The notes under the pieces were generated by a model. It saw only the letters and a list, made by a program, of their open reading frames with translations, was not told where the DNA came from and made no database searches. Positions 7,745 to 16,802 of a stretch of 64,000 nt of DNA are shown here, piece after piece. The stretch lies in NCBI RefSeq assembly GCF_001245615.1, contig NZ_CWKH01000003.1, positions 930,001 through 994,000 on the forward strand. Direction: 5' to 3'. The stretch's first letter is position 1. Every line of letters begins with the position of its first letter. The position numbers and the translations under genes are program-made. This DNA comes from Mycolicibacterium neworleansense (GTDB lineage Bacteria > Actinomycetota > Actinomycetes > Mycobacteriales > Mycobacteriaceae).

Positions 7745-8890
7745 CTAGACCCGGGTGGTCAGCTTCCGCAGTGTTTGGTACTCGCTGTCCTTGTAGGGCC
7801 GCCCATCGGGTTGCAGCAGATCGCTGAACCACACGTTCGGCACCTTGGCGTAGGGCTTGTCCCACGAATCCCACGGGAAATAGGTCTGGGTCTTGCCGGC
7901 CACCAGCCCCCAGCTGTAGGCACCGACGTTGTGCCGCTTGGCAACCGGCAGCACGCCTTCGACGGTGCTGCCCTGGTCCCGGGCCAGGTATTCAGTGCAC
8001 AGGATCGGCCGCCCCAGCGGGGCCAGTTCGGCGATGCGGGCCTCGAACTCGTCAGGACCGGCATAGGAGTGGAAGGAGATGACGTCGGAATTGTCGAGTT
8101 GGAAGTTGTCCATCTCGCTGCGGCTTCCGCGGTCCCAGCTCCCCTGCCAGACCCCGCTGGTCAGGGGCTGAACGGCGTTGACCGAGCGCGCCCAGCCGAA
8201 CACCTGGGGCAACAGACCGCCGACCGCGTCGATCTTGTCCTTGCGTTCGACCTTGCGGTACTGCTTCGCCGGATTGTCCGGCTCGTTCCACAGGTCCCAG
8301 CCCAGCACCCGGTTGTCGTTGCGGAACTGGCTCATCACCCCGACCACGTAGTCACGCAGCACGGGGCGGTAGCGGGGGTCATCGATGCGCTGCGCGCCGG
8401 GGCTCTGCACCCAGCCCGAATTGTGCACACCCGGGGTCGGCGCCCGCTGCGGCCCGATCTTGGGGTGCGGATCCCAGCAGGAGTCGAAGAAGACGAACAG
8501 TGGCTTGATGCCGTGACGGGCCGCGATCCCGACGAATTGGCCCAGCCTGCTTTGGAATCCGGCCCGGTCCTGCGCCCACAGCAGATCGTGCAGGAACACC
8601 CGGACGGTGTTGAACCCGAGGAGCCGGCACGCCCCCAGCTCGCTGTCGATGCGCCGTGCGTCGTAGGTGCCCGGGGAGAACATCTCGAGCTGGTTGATCG
8701 CGTTCGACGTGACGAAGTTGGTGCCGACCAGCCAGCCCTGCGCCTGATACCACGCGTTGGCGCGCTCGACCGGCCATTGGCCCGGTGCCGCGGTGGCACG
8801 CGGGATCACCGGAAGAGGGGCCAGTACCTGAGGGAGAGCCGCTGCTGCTGCCAGTACCAACGGGATCTTGAGGGCCGTTCGACGGTGCAC
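7745..8890 (-). CDS. Secreted GH5-like glycoside hydrolase
   Basis: 381-residue exported protein with a signal peptide (MHRRTALKIPLVLAAAAALP, cleavage near ~35 after the Ala-rich stretch). The rest is a TIM-barrel glycosidase of the GH5/cellulase superfamily: FNTVRVFLHD strand, acid/base Glu in LWNEPDN (~203), and a second catalytic Glu in ILCTEY (~300). The conserved NEP motif and spacing support clan GH-A. The natural substrate (cellulose, mannan, xylan or a mycobacterial glycan) cannot be deduced. It is followed on the same strand by cutinase-like and VanX-like exported genes, a short set of secreted hydrolases, although gaps of about 90 bp separate them. Confidence 0.85.
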   Translation of the reverse strand: MHRRTALKIPLVLAAAAALPQVLAPLPVIPRATAAPGQWPVERANAWYQAQGWLVGTNFVTSNAINQLEMFSPGTYDARRIDSELGACRLLGFNTVRVFLHDLLWAQDRAGFQSRLGQFVGIAARHGIKPLFVFFDSCWDPHPKIGPQRAPTPGVHNSGWVQSPGAQRIDDPRYRPVLRDYVVGVMSQFRNDNRVLGWDLWNEPDNPAKQYRKVERKDKIDAVGGLLPQVFGWARSVNAVQPLTSGVWQGSWDRGSRSEMDNFQLDNSDVISFHSYAGPDEFEARIAELAPLGRPILCTEYLARDQGSTVEGVLPVAKRHNVGAYSWGLVAGKTQTYFPWDSWDKPYAKVPNVWFSDLLQPDGRPYKDSEYQTLRKLTTRV

Positions 8891-8981
8891 TTAGTGAACA
8901 TAGTGGGCCCCAGCAAACGGTCCGGGATCCCGTATCACATTGCAATCATTGAGGTTTCATATTGTTATCAAGCCGGCACCG

Positions 8982-9683
8982 TCAGAGCCGTCCCACCGTG
9001 AAATCGGCGGCCTGACCCGGCATGCCGTTGAGCACGTATGCGGTGTGCGCGAAGTTGGGGACCCCCGCTGGTGTTCCGTCGCAGATGGTGTCACCGGGCT
9101 CGCACAGCTCGATGGTCTTGTCCTTGTACCGCGGACCGATCACCATCGGCGGCGCACCGATGTCGCGCATGAACTCATCCGACGGTGTCCCCAGCAACAC
9201 CACCGATGCCACGTGGTCGGCGACCTCGGGCGCCATGGGCTCGGGGATGTACTGCTTGTACTCAGGGGGTATGCCGTCCGGCAGGGTGGCCGCGGTGGTG
9301 TAGCCCGCTACCACCGCGCCCTGGGAGTAGCCGCCCAGCACAACCTTTGTCTTGGGGCAGTCCCTGGCCGTCGCCTTGATGTGGTCGGCCGCGTCGCGGA
9401 TCCCGTCGACGACCGTCCTGGCGAACTCGATCCGGTCACCGAAGTTTCCGCTGGCCTGGTAATTCACCGGGTAGACCTCGACCGAACGTTCTCCGGCACG
9501 CGCGCGCAGCGCATCGACAAAGGATTGTCCGGGGCCGCCGACGCCGGGCGGCTCGTAGGTGCCGCGGGCGAACACCACCTCGACGTCGGGGCACGGCTGC
9601 GCCGCCGCGGCGGGCATGGGGGCAATTGGTATGGCGCAAGCAGCAATCAGCGTCGCACCCTGGATTACTTTGAGGACGTTCAT
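8982..9683 (-). CDS. Secreted cutinase-family esterase
   Basis: 233-residue cutinase-like serine esterase (Culp type of mycobacteria). Signal peptide is ~1-28 (MNVLKVIQGATLIAACAIPI...). Catalytic Ser is in GGYSQGAVV (~120), Asp in CEPGDTICDG (~198) and His in FAHTAYVLNGM (~213). Conserved cysteines are at CPDVEVVFARGT, DCPKTK and the C-E/C-D pair, as expected for cutinase disulfides. Family members hydrolyse short- to medium-chain esters, lipids or mycolate esters at the cell surface; the exact substrate is unknown. Confidence 0.92.
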   Translation of the reverse strand: MNVLKVIQGATLIAACAIPIAPMPAAAAQPCPDVEVVFARGTYEPPGVGGPGQSFVDALRARAGERSVEVYPVNYQASGNFGDRIEFARTVVDGIRDAADHIKATARDCPKTKVVLGGYSQGAVVAGYTTAATLPDGIPPEYKQYIPEPMAPEVADHVASVVLLGTPSDEFMRDIGAPPMVIGPRYKDKTIELCEPGDTICDGTPAGVPNFAHTAYVLNGMPGQAADFTVGRL

Positions 9684-9778
9684 TTCGACTCCACGCCTAC
9701 CGGATCGTGACGAACGTTACGGTTCCCCATGCTGACACAATCCAAACCGAGATAAAACCCGTTTGGTTACGGACGGAA

Positions 9779-10432
9779 CTACTCCAGCGGGACGTCCAGA
9801 TGTGGCCGCGGATCGGCTGCGCCCGGGCCGTCGAAGTGCCACCACTCCCCGGGGTACACGGTCAGTCCGCCGGCACTCATTGCGTCGCGCAAGCGGGCCC
9901 GGTTGGCTTGGGCTGCCGGACTGATCCCGTCGGTGGCGTAGGCCAGGCTGCGCGGGGTGAAGTCGTCGAAGCCGGTACCCATGTCGGCCCCTGCGATCGT
10001 CACGTCCACGGAGCGGCCTGCCTCGTGGCTGCGGGCGTAGGCGCCCGGCCGGGCGACCCAGTTGGGGTTGGGCACCACCTCGAACATGCTCACCTGAACC
10101 TCGTGCGGCCGGTAGCAGTCCCAGAAAACCAACCTGTCAGGCCGCAGCGCGGCCGCAGCGGCCGCCAGTCCGGGGGCCATCGACTCGTGGACCAGGCATG
10201 GCGCCCCGGGGGGATAGAGCCGTTGGCCGACGAAGTTGTCGCTGGTTGCGTACCGCAGGTCGATCACCGCGTCGGGGACCACGGAGCGCACGTCGACCAG
10301 TCCGGCCTCGGCTGCCGGCCCGGCTGACGCGGCCGGCGCCCCGGCGACGGGGACGGCACAGCCGACGGCCGCCAGCACCGTTGCCAGCAGCGGCCGAACT
10401 CCTGCGGAAATGACACTCTCTTCTTTAGGCAT
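9779..10432 (-). CDS. Exported VanX-like D-Ala-D-Ala dipeptidase (M15)
   Basis: About 217 residues with an N-terminal signal or anchor (VISAGVRPLLATVLAAVGCAVPVAG). The M15D zinc-peptidase motifs are present: SHEAGRSVDV (SxHxxGxAxD type; His ~136, Asp ~143) and GEWWHF (catalytic Glu ~196, zinc His ~199), plus the active-site Arg in CYRPH (~108). VanX/DdpX enzymes cleave free D-Ala-D-Ala; an exported mycobacterial version probably acts in peptidoglycan recycling or remodelling rather than glycopeptide resistance, since no vanH or vanA is seen. ATG 10432 has GGAAAG four bases upstream; the longer frame to 10519 has no comparable site. Confidence 0.88.
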   Translation of the reverse strand: MPKEESVISAGVRPLLATVLAAVGCAVPVAGAPAASAGPAAEAGLVDVRSVVPDAVIDLRYATSDNFVGQRLYPPGAPCLVHESMAPGLAAAAAALRPDRLVFWDCYRPHEVQVSMFEVVPNPNWVARPGAYARSHEAGRSVDVTIAGADMGTGFDDFTPRSLAYATDGISPAAQANRARLRDAMSAGGLTVYPGEWWHFDGPGAADPRPHLDVPLE

Positions 10433-10450
10433 ATCGCTTTCCGATGTACG

Positions 10451-10508
10451 ATAACCACACTCTTGATGCGGCGTCGGGACCCCGGCGGCCGCTTGGTTAT
10501 GCGCATAA
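10451..10508. promoter_or_regulatory. Inverted repeats between divergent vanX-like and cox-like genes
   Basis: ATAACCA at 10451-10457 is the reverse complement of TGGTTAT at 10494-10500, and the latter overlaps a perfect 12-bp palindrome, TTATGCGCATAA, at 10497-10508. Both lie in the 115-bp divergent intergenic region. A regulator-binding role is plausible but no regulator is identified. Confidence 0.45.
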
Positions 10509-10547
10509 GTAGTGCACACGAGTGAACCGACGGATTGGAGCGATCCT

Positions 10548-12917
10548 ATGGCGTCAGCCGTACCGGAGACCGCCGCAACCCGCTATGCCGGCAGACGGGT
10601 CGAACGGGTCGAGGACACCCGCCTGCTCACCGGACGCGGCACCTACGTCGACGACATCGCGCGGCCCGGCATGCTGCACGCCTGCTTCGTCCGCAGCCCG
10701 TATGCGCACGCGAAGTTCACCACCATCGATGCCGCCGCCGCCCTGGCACTTCCCGGCGTCCACGCGGTACTGACCGCCGCCGACCTCAACCCCGAGGTCA
10801 AAGAGGCCTGGCATGCCGTCGCCGGCAAGGACGTCCCCGACACCCCGCGGCCACCCCTGGCCGAGGGCGAGGTGAAATTCGTCGGCGACCCGGTGGCGCT
10901 CGTCATCGCCGAGAACCGCTACCTCGCCGAGGACGCCGTGGACCTGGTCGACGTCGACTACGAGCCGCTGCCCGCCATCGCCGACTTCCGCCAGGCACTC
11001 ACCTCCGAGGTGTCCGTCCACGAAGCCTTCCCGGACAACAACGCCGGCGGCATGGCCGGGATGCCGCCCGACGAAGAGGTCTTCGGCGCGGCGGCACACG
11101 TGGTCAAAGAGCACATCTATCAGCAGATGCACGTGCCGGTTCCGATCGAGACGCGCGGCATGGTCACCGAATGGTCGGCAACCTCGGGCGAACTGACCAT
11201 CTGGGCATCCACCCAGACCCCGCACGAACTGCGGGCATTCGCCGCCCGCCTGCTCGGCATCCCGGCCCAGCACGTGCGGGTCATCATGCGCGATACCGGC
11301 GGCGGATTCGGCCAGAAGGTCGTGCCGATGCGCGAGGACATGTGCATCATGTTGGCCGCGCGCAGAGTGCCGACCGCGTTGAAGTGGATCGAGGATCGCC
11401 GCGAGAACCTGATGTCGGCCGGCCAGTCGCGCCACGTCGACGGCGACGTGCGCATGGCGTTCGACGACGACGGCGCCATCCTTGCCGCCGACATCGACTT
11501 CATCCAGGACGTCGGCTCCTACCCGACCCCGTACCCGGTGCTGACCACCGCGGCCATCGGCATGTTCTTTCCCGGCCCGTACCGGGTTCCCAAAGCGAGC
11601 TTCAACTACAAGACTGTGTTCTCCAACACCGCTGGCCTGCACGCCTACCGCGGACCGTGGCAGTACGAAACGCTCACCCGCGAAATACTTCTCGACATCG
11701 CTGCCCGGAAGATGGGCATGGATCCGGTGGAGCTGCGGCGCAAGAACCTGCTCCGCCGCGACGAGATGCCGTATTTCAACCCCAACGGCATGCCCTACGA
11801 CCATGTAGCCCCGATCGAGACGTTCGAGCAGGCCGTGAAGATCCTCGACCACGAGGGCTTCCGCAAGGAGCAAGCCGAGGCGCTGGCCAAGGGCCGCTAC
11901 CTCGGGCTGGGCTTCTCGGCCTACATCGAGCCGACCGGGGCGGCCACCGGGCACCTGGCCAGCGAAGGCTGCACCATCCGGATGGAGCCCACCGGCAAGA
12001 TCAATGTGTACGTCAACGGTGGATCCACCGGAAACAGCTTGGAAACCACCGTCATTCAGCTCACCGCCGACGCACTCGGCGCCGACATCGACGACGTCGC
12101 CACGATCCAGGGCGATACCGCGGTGACGCCGTACGGCGCAGGCACCCAGGGCAGCCGCAGCGCGCCGATGACCGCGGGCGCGGTCAACGAGGCCGGCACC
12201 ATCCTGCGCAAGCAGCTGGTCGCGATGGCCGCGGCCCGCCTCGAGGTCGACGAGTCCGAGATCGAGCTCGGCGGATCGAAGGCAGTCGCGCGCAATGATC
12301 CCGAAAAGAGCGTCAGCTTCGCCGATCTCGCCTTCCGCGCGCACTATGAACCGCAGATGCTGCCGCCGGGTATGTCGGCGAACCTGGAGGCGACCGCGCG
12401 CTACACCGCACCGCCGACGGCCCCGATCCACTGGGCCAACGCCACCCACGCCTGCACGTGTGAGGTCGATGTCGTCACCGGGCACGTCACCCTCACCCGC
12501 TACATCGTCAGCGAGGATGTCGGCCCGATGATCAACCCCAACGTGGTCGAAGGCCAGATCGCCGGCGGCACCGTCCAGGGCATCGGCGGCGCGCTGTTGG
12601 AGAAGCTGTCCTACGACGACGCCGGAAACCCTTTGTCCTCAACATTTGTCGACTACCTACTGCCCACCGCCACCGAGGTGCCGGTGATCGAATACGGCCA
12701 TGTCGAGATCCCCGGCCCCGGCGTCGGCGGCTACAAGGGTGCGGGCGAGGGCGGCGCCATCGGCTCGACGCCCGCGGTGATCAACGCCGTGAACGACGCA
12801 CTGGCCCCGCTCGGCGTCACCCTGACCACACTGCCCGCCACCCCGGCGGCCATCGTCGAAGCCATAGAGCAGGCGCAGGAACCCCGCTCGCAGAAACCAT
12901 CAGGAAGGGATCACTGA
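10548..12917 (+). CDS. Molybdenum hydroxylase large subunit (CoxL-like)
   Basis: 789-residue xanthine-dehydrogenase-family catalytic subunit binding the molybdopterin cofactor. Seen: the N-terminal RVEDTRLLTGRGTYVDD segment, RDTGGGFGQK, and the catalytic-base region GAGEGGAIG (Glu ~734). At the position where true CO dehydrogenase has AYxCSFR there is AYRGPWQ (~366-372) with no cysteine, so this is not form I CODH; it more likely oxidises an aldehyde or heterocycle. ATG 10548 follows GGAG by seven bases. First gene of a tight operon L-G-M-S; the order and the 2- to 8-bp overlaps or gaps indicate one multisubunit enzyme. Confidence 0.92.
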   Translation: MASAVPETAATRYAGRRVERVEDTRLLTGRGTYVDDIARPGMLHACFVRSPYAHAKFTTIDAAAALALPGVHAVLTAADLNPEVKEAWHAVAGKDVPDTPRPPLAEGEVKFVGDPVALVIAENRYLAEDAVDLVDVDYEPLPAIADFRQALTSEVSVHEAFPDNNAGGMAGMPPDEEVFGAAAHVVKEHIYQQMHVPVPIETRGMVTEWSATSGELTIWASTQTPHELRAFAARLLGIPAQHVRVIMRDTGGGFGQKVVPMREDMCIMLAARRVPTALKWIEDRRENLMSAGQSRHVDGDVRMAFDDDGAILAADIDFIQDVGSYPTPYPVLTTAAIGMFFPGPYRVPKASFNYKTVFSNTAGLHAYRGPWQYETLTREILLDIAARKMGMDPVELRRKNLLRRDEMPYFNPNGMPYDHVAPIETFEQAVKILDHEGFRKEQAEALAKGRYLGLGFSAYIEPTGAATGHLASEGCTIRMEPTGKINVYVNGGSTGNSLETTVIQLTADALGADIDDVATIQGDTAVTPYGAGTQGSRSAPMTAGAVNEAGTILRKQLVAMAAARLEVDESEIELGGSKAVARNDPEKSVSFADLAFRAHYEPQMLPPGMSANLEATARYTAPPTAPIHWANATHACTCEVDVVTGHVTLTRYIVSEDVGPMINPNVVEGQIAGGTVQGIGGALLEKLSYDDAGNPLSSTFVDYLLPTATEVPVIEYGHVEIPGPGVGGYKGAGEGGAIGSTPAVINAVNDALAPLGVTLTTLPATPAAIVEAIEQAQEPRSQKPSGRDH

Positions 12918-12919
12918 TC

Positions 12920-13624
12920 GTGGAGCTCAACAACGAATTCCGGGTCGCGGTACCTGCGGCGAAAACCTGGGAGGTGCTCACCGACGTCGAACGCGTGGCA
13001 CCCTGCCTGCCCGGTGCCACCCTGCTGAGCGTCGACGGCGACGATTTCACCGGCGCGGTCAAGGTGAAGGTCGGTCCGATCACGGTGTCCTACAAGGGGG
13101 ATGCGACGTTCCAGGAGAAAGATGCGGCGGCGCAGCGGGTGGTCCTCAAGGCCAACGGCAAGGAGACCCGCGGCAACGGCACCGCCTCGGCCATCGTGAC
13201 CGCTCAGCTCAAAGACGAGGGCGCCGACTCCACGCTCGTGGTGGTCACCACCGATCTGGCCATCTCCGGCAAGGCGGCGCAGTTCGGCCGCGGCGTGCTG
13301 GCGGATGTGGCGGGCAGCCTGATCGACCAGTTCGCCCGCAGCCTGGAGGCCGAGTTGCTCGGCGGGGCGACACCGGCTGCCGAGCCTGGCGCCGGCGCCA
13401 CCGCGGCCCAGCAGGCACCGCAGGAGGCCGCCCCGATCAACGCGCTCGCGCTGGCCAAGGTGATGGCGGTGCCGATGGCCAAGCGCTTCGCCCCGGCCAT
13501 CGGCGCGGTCGCGGCCGCGGGTGTGCTCGGCTTCCTGTTCGGCCGGGCCGGGCGCAACAAGCGCAAGAGCAGCGGGCTGACCGCCGAGGACCTGCACGCC
13601 GCGCTGCTGCGGTTGGTGTCATGA
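12920..13624 (+). CDS. CoxG-like SRPBCC membrane-anchored protein
   Basis: 234 residues. The N-terminal ~150 form the CO-dehydrogenase-subunit-G SRPBCC fold (MELNNEFRVAVPAAKTWEVL, then CLPGATLLSVDGDDF and GKAAQFGRG). An Ala/Pro/Gln-rich linker (~150-170) and a C-terminal membrane helix (~193-212, AIGAVAAAGVLGFLFG) followed by RAGRNKRK suggest a membrane anchor. In cox clusters CoxG is thought to recruit the enzyme to the membrane. GTG start two bases after the large-subunit stop, with AGGAAGGGA upstream; its stop overlaps the next ATG (ATGA). Confidence 0.88.
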   Translation: MELNNEFRVAVPAAKTWEVLTDVERVAPCLPGATLLSVDGDDFTGAVKVKVGPITVSYKGDATFQEKDAAAQRVVLKANGKETRGNGTASAIVTAQLKDEGADSTLVVVTTDLAISGKAAQFGRGVLADVAGSLIDQFARSLEAELLGGATPAAEPGAGATAAQQAPQEAAPINALALAKVMAVPMAKRFAPAIGAVAAAGVLGFLFGRAGRNKRKSSGLTAEDLHAALLRLVS

Positions 13625-14505
13625 AGCCCGCCCCCTTCGCGTATCACCGACCCGCCACGGTCACCGAGGCGGTGGCCCTGCTCGGCGAGTACGGCGAGGA
13701 CGCCAAGATCCTGGCCGGCGGTCAGAGCCTGGTGCCGATGCTGGCCATGCGCCTGACCCACTTCGAGAACCTGATCGACATCACGCGGCTGCCGGAGCTG
13801 AACGACATCACGCTGCAGGGCAACGAGGTTCGGATCGGCGCGGCCACGCCGCACGCCATGGTCGGGCTGGACGACGAGATCGCCGAATCGGTCCCGCTGC
13901 TGACCCTGGCCACACCGCACATCGGGCACTTCCAGATCCGCAGCCGCGGCACACTGGGCGGGGCGATCGCGCACGCCGATCCGGCAGCCGAGTACGCGGC
14001 CGTCGCGCTGGCCCTCGACGCCACGATCGAGGCCACCTCGGCCCGCGGCACCCGGACGATCCCGGCCGCCGAGTTCTTCACCGGCCTGTGGGAAACCTCG
14101 TTGGCCACCGACGAAATCCTGACCGCGGTGCGCTTTCCGGTGGCATCGGGCCGCAGCGGTTTCGGGATCGCCGAATTCGCGCGACGTCACGGTGATTTCG
14201 CGATCGCCGGCGCCGTCGTCGGGTTCGACCTCGACGAGGACGACCGGATCACCCGCTGCGGCATCGGCCTGCTGGGGCTCGGGTCCACCCCGTTACGGGC
14301 GACCCCGGCCGAGGCGGCGCTGATCGGCACCCCGATCGGCGGTATCACCGCCGACGAGATCGGGCGCCTGGCCATGTCCGAGCTCACCGACATTCCTTCC
14401 GACCTGCAGGGCTCGGCGTCATACCGGGCCCGGGTCGGGGCCGCCATGGTGTCCAGAGCCTGGACCCAGGCAACGACGCACGCCGAGGAGGCCCTCAATG
14501 CATGA
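13621..14505 (+). CDS. Molybdenum hydroxylase FAD subunit (CoxM-like)
   Basis: 294-residue FAD-binding middle subunit of the xanthine dehydrogenase family. FAD motifs are ILAGGQSLVPMLAMR (~31-45) and RSRGTLGGAIAHADPAAE (~113-130), followed by the CO-dehydrogenase flavoprotein C-terminal domain. It passes electrons from the iron-sulfur subunit to the acceptor. ATG 13621 overlaps the stop of the CoxG-like gene and its own stop overlaps the next start by 8 bp. Confidence 0.93.
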   Translation: MKPAPFAYHRPATVTEAVALLGEYGEDAKILAGGQSLVPMLAMRLTHFENLIDITRLPELNDITLQGNEVRIGAATPHAMVGLDDEIAESVPLLTLATPHIGHFQIRSRGTLGGAIAHADPAAEYAAVALALDATIEATSARGTRTIPAAEFFTGLWETSLATDEILTAVRFPVASGRSGFGIAEFARRHGDFAIAGAVVGFDLDEDDRITRCGIGLLGLGSTPLRATPAEAALIGTPIGGITADEIGRLAMSELTDIPSDLQGSASYRARVGAAMVSRAWTQATTHAEEALNA

Positions 14506-15004
14506 ACTGCCGGTTGCGGTTTCGGTCAACGGGCGGGACTACCAAGGTGCGGTCGAGCCGCGCGTGACGCTGGCCGACTTCCTGCGCGACAACTGTGGTC
14601 TCACCGGTACCCACCTGGGCTGCGAGCACGGTGCCTGCGGCGCCTGCACCGTCCTGCTGGACGGCCAGGCGGTCCGATCGTGTCTGGTGTTCGCGGTTCA
14701 GGTGGACGGTCAGGAAGTGACCACGGTCGAGGGCATCGCCGGGCCGGACGGTCAGCTGTCGCCGGTGCAGGCCGCCCTCAAGGAATGCCATGGCCTGCAG
14801 TGCGGCTTCTGCACACCGGGTTTCGTCACCTCGATCACCGCATTGCTGCGTGACAATCCGAAACCCAGCGACGAGGAGATCCGCGAGGGGCTGTCGGGCA
14901 ACTTCTGCCGCTGCACCGGCTACCAGGGCATCGTCAACGCGGTGCACCGGGTCTGCGAACACGCCGAAGACGACGCTGAGCTCAAGGTTTTGGGCCAGCA
15001 GTAA
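14498..15004 (+). CDS. Molybdenum hydroxylase 2Fe-2S subunit (CoxS-like)
   Basis: 168-residue iron-sulfur small subunit. The plant-ferredoxin-like cluster ligands are C42, C47, C50 and C62 (CEHGACGAC...RSC) and the helical-domain cluster ligands C102, C105, C137 and C139 (CGFC...CRC). Both [2Fe-2S] sites are intact, so the three-subunit enzyme looks functional. Last gene of the L-G-M-S operon; the maturation factors (CoxD/CoxF types) are not in this window. Confidence 0.94.
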   Translation: MHELPVAVSVNGRDYQGAVEPRVTLADFLRDNCGLTGTHLGCEHGACGACTVLLDGQAVRSCLVFAVQVDGQEVTTVEGIAGPDGQLSPVQAALKECHGLQCGFCTPGFVTSITALLRDNPKPSDEEIREGLSGNFCRCTGYQGIVNAVHRVCEHAEDDAELKVLGQQ

Positions 15005-15067
15005 CCTCACCGCCGGTGTTGTTGCCGGCCTGGACCACTCGCCGACTCAGCCGGTACAAGTGAAGAC

Positions 15068-15955
15068 ATGAGGATCGGATTCATCGGGCTGGGCAACATG
15101 GGCGCGGCCATGGCCGCCAACCTGCTCAAGGCCGGCCATGAGGTCACCGCGTACAACCGGAGCCCGGCCAAGGTGGCGGCGCTGGCCGCCGAGGGTGCTC
15201 GACCGGCAACTTCGGTCGCCGAAGCCTGTCAGGGCGACGTCGTGGTCTCCATGCTCGCCAACGACGATGCGGTCGAGGCAGTGACATTCGGGGGTCACGG
15301 CATCGTCGCCGCCCTGTCCGAAGGCGCCGTGCATGTCTCGTCGTCGACGATCAGCACAGCACTGGCCGAGCGCCTCACCGGGGCCCACGCGGAGGCCGGC
15401 CAGAGTTTTGTCGCGGCCCCGGTGTTCGGTAGGCCCGAGGCCGCCGCAGCGGCCAAGTTGTTCGTCGTCGCGGCCGGAGCGCCGGCCACGGTGGCTGCGG
15501 TGACCCCGGTGTTCGAGGCGATCGGACAGCGCACATTCGTCCTCGGCGAGGATCCCAGCGCGGCCAACCTCGTGAAGATCAGCGGCAACTTCCTGATCGC
15601 CTCGGTGATCGAATCTCTCGGCGAGGCAATGGCTCTCGTCGGCAAGGCCGGGGTCGACAAACAGCAGTACCTGGAATTGCTGACCTCGACGCTGTTCGAC
15701 GCCCCGGTATATCGCACCTACGGCGGACTGCTGGCGCGTGAGGAGTTCAGCCCGACCGGGTTCGCCGCCACGCTCGGCCTCAAGGACGTCAAGCTGGCAC
15801 TGAGCGCCGGCGAAGAGCTACGGGTGCCGCTGCCCGTCGCGAGCCTGCTGCGCGACCGTTTCCTCACCCTGCTGGCCACGGGCGGCGGGGAATTGGACTG
15901 GTCGGCAATGGGTGCGCTCACCGCATGGGAGGCCGGAGGAAAAGCTCCGGCCTAG
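15068..15955 (+). CDS. Beta-hydroxyacid dehydrogenase (HIBADH-like)
   Basis: 295-residue NAD(P)-dependent enzyme of the 3-hydroxyisobutyrate / 6-phosphogluconate dehydrogenase-like family. Signature GFIGLGNMGAAMAANL at the N-terminus, substrate segment FVAAPVFGRPEAA, and catalytic Lys region VKISGNFLIASVIESLGEA. Starts 63 bp after the Cox-like operon on the same strand and might be cotranscribed. It could reduce a semialdehyde or be an imine-reductase-like member; substrate unknown. Confidence 0.85.
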   Translation: MRIGFIGLGNMGAAMAANLLKAGHEVTAYNRSPAKVAALAAEGARPATSVAEACQGDVVVSMLANDDAVEAVTFGGHGIVAALSEGAVHVSSSTISTALAERLTGAHAEAGQSFVAAPVFGRPEAAAAAKLFVVAAGAPATVAAVTPVFEAIGQRTFVLGEDPSAANLVKISGNFLIASVIESLGEAMALVGKAGVDKQQYLELLTSTLFDAPVYRTYGGLLAREEFSPTGFAATLGLKDVKLALSAGEELRVPLPVASLLRDRFLTLLATGGGELDWSAMGALTAWEAGGKAPA

Positions 15956-15959
15956 CTCC

Positions 15960-16802
15960 CTACTCGCTGGGGACAACCCCGCGTAGGCCGTCGACGCCGT
16001 ACAGCGGCTCCAGCATCCCGGAGATGTCGGGGCCCCGGCGCAGGCTGTGCCCACCGTCGACACCGATGGACTGACCGGTGATCCAGCCCGCGGCGTCGCT
16101 GAGCAGGAACACCGCCAGGTTGGCGATGTCCTCGACCTCACCGAAGCGCGGCATCGGCGTGCAGGCCTTGTAGTCGTCGCTGGCTGCCGGCAAGTCGAAG
16201 ACCGGGCCGACCATCTCGGTCCGGGTCAACCCGGGCCGGATGCTGTTGAACCGCACCGAGGACGGCCCGAGTTCGTCGGCGGCCAGCTTGAGCAGATGGT
16301 CGAACGCTGCCTTGCTCACGCCGTACGCACCGAACCAGCGGTGGGTGTTGGTCGAGGCGATCGACGAGATACCGACGAACGACCCGCCGCCGGCGCGGAC
16401 CATCTCCCGGCCCGCGTGCTTGATCAGGTACATCGTTCCGTTGATGTTCAGATCGACGGTCTGGCGCCACAATTCGGAGTCGATCTGGGTGATCGGACCG
16501 ATGGTCAGCGACCCACCGGCACTGTGCACCACGCCGTGCAGCCGGCCGTTCCAGGCGGTGGCCACGTCGACCGCACGGCGGACCTCGTCCTCGTTGGTGA
16601 CGTCGGCGGGTTCGTAGCGCACCGAACCTGACCCCTGGGCGGCGAGCTCGTCGGCGGCGGCGCTGAGCTTGTCGGCATTGCGCCCGATCAGCAGCGCGTT
16701 ACCGCCCGCGGCGACGATCGCAGCCGCGGCACCCTTGCCGATGCCGCTACCGCCGCCGGTGACCAGATAAGTTCGATCCTCTAACGAAATCTGCATGGTC
16801 AT
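15960..16802 (-). CDS. SDR oxidoreductase
   Basis: 280-residue classical SDR. Cofactor motif TGGGSGIG, strand HSAGG (NNAG position), catalytic Ser in GISSIAS and Tyr-x3-Lys in YGVSK. The C-terminus carries ITGQSIGVDGGHSL, typical of FabG-like enzymes. ATG 16802 overlaps by 4 bp the stop of the enoyl-CoA hydratase gene, so the pair forms a two-gene operon that may catalyse successive hydration and oxidation steps on an acyl-CoA (inference). Confidence 0.88.
   Translation of the reverse strand: MTMQISLEDRTYLVTGGGSGIGKGAAAAIVAAGGNALLIGRNADKLSAAADELAAQGSGSVRYEPADVTNEDEVRRAVDVATAWNGRLHGVVHSAGGSLTIGPITQIDSELWRQTVDLNINGTMYLIKHAGREMVRAGGGSFVGISSIASTNTHRWFGAYGVSKAAFDHLLKLAADELGPSSVRFNSIRPGLTRTEMVGPVFDLPAASDDYKACTPMPRFGEVEDIANLAVFLLSDAAGWITGQSIGVDGGHSLRRGPDISGMLEPLYGVDGLRGVVPSE

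Noticed and set aside
7003..9000. Genomic island at tRNA-Thr with an att repeat
   Set aside because: I saw no second copy of the tRNA 3' end and no integrase downstream; only the HNH gene remains suggestive.
10554..12485. 643-residue open frame antisense to the CoxL-like gene
   Set aside because: Composition follows the GC3 bias of the sense gene (His/Arg/Gly/Val-rich, no domain). Long antisense frames of this type run throughout the window.
10548..12917. CO dehydrogenase large subunit
   Set aside because: The AYxCSFR motif and its Cys are missing (AYRGPWQ instead), so only the broader molybdenum hydroxylase call is kept.
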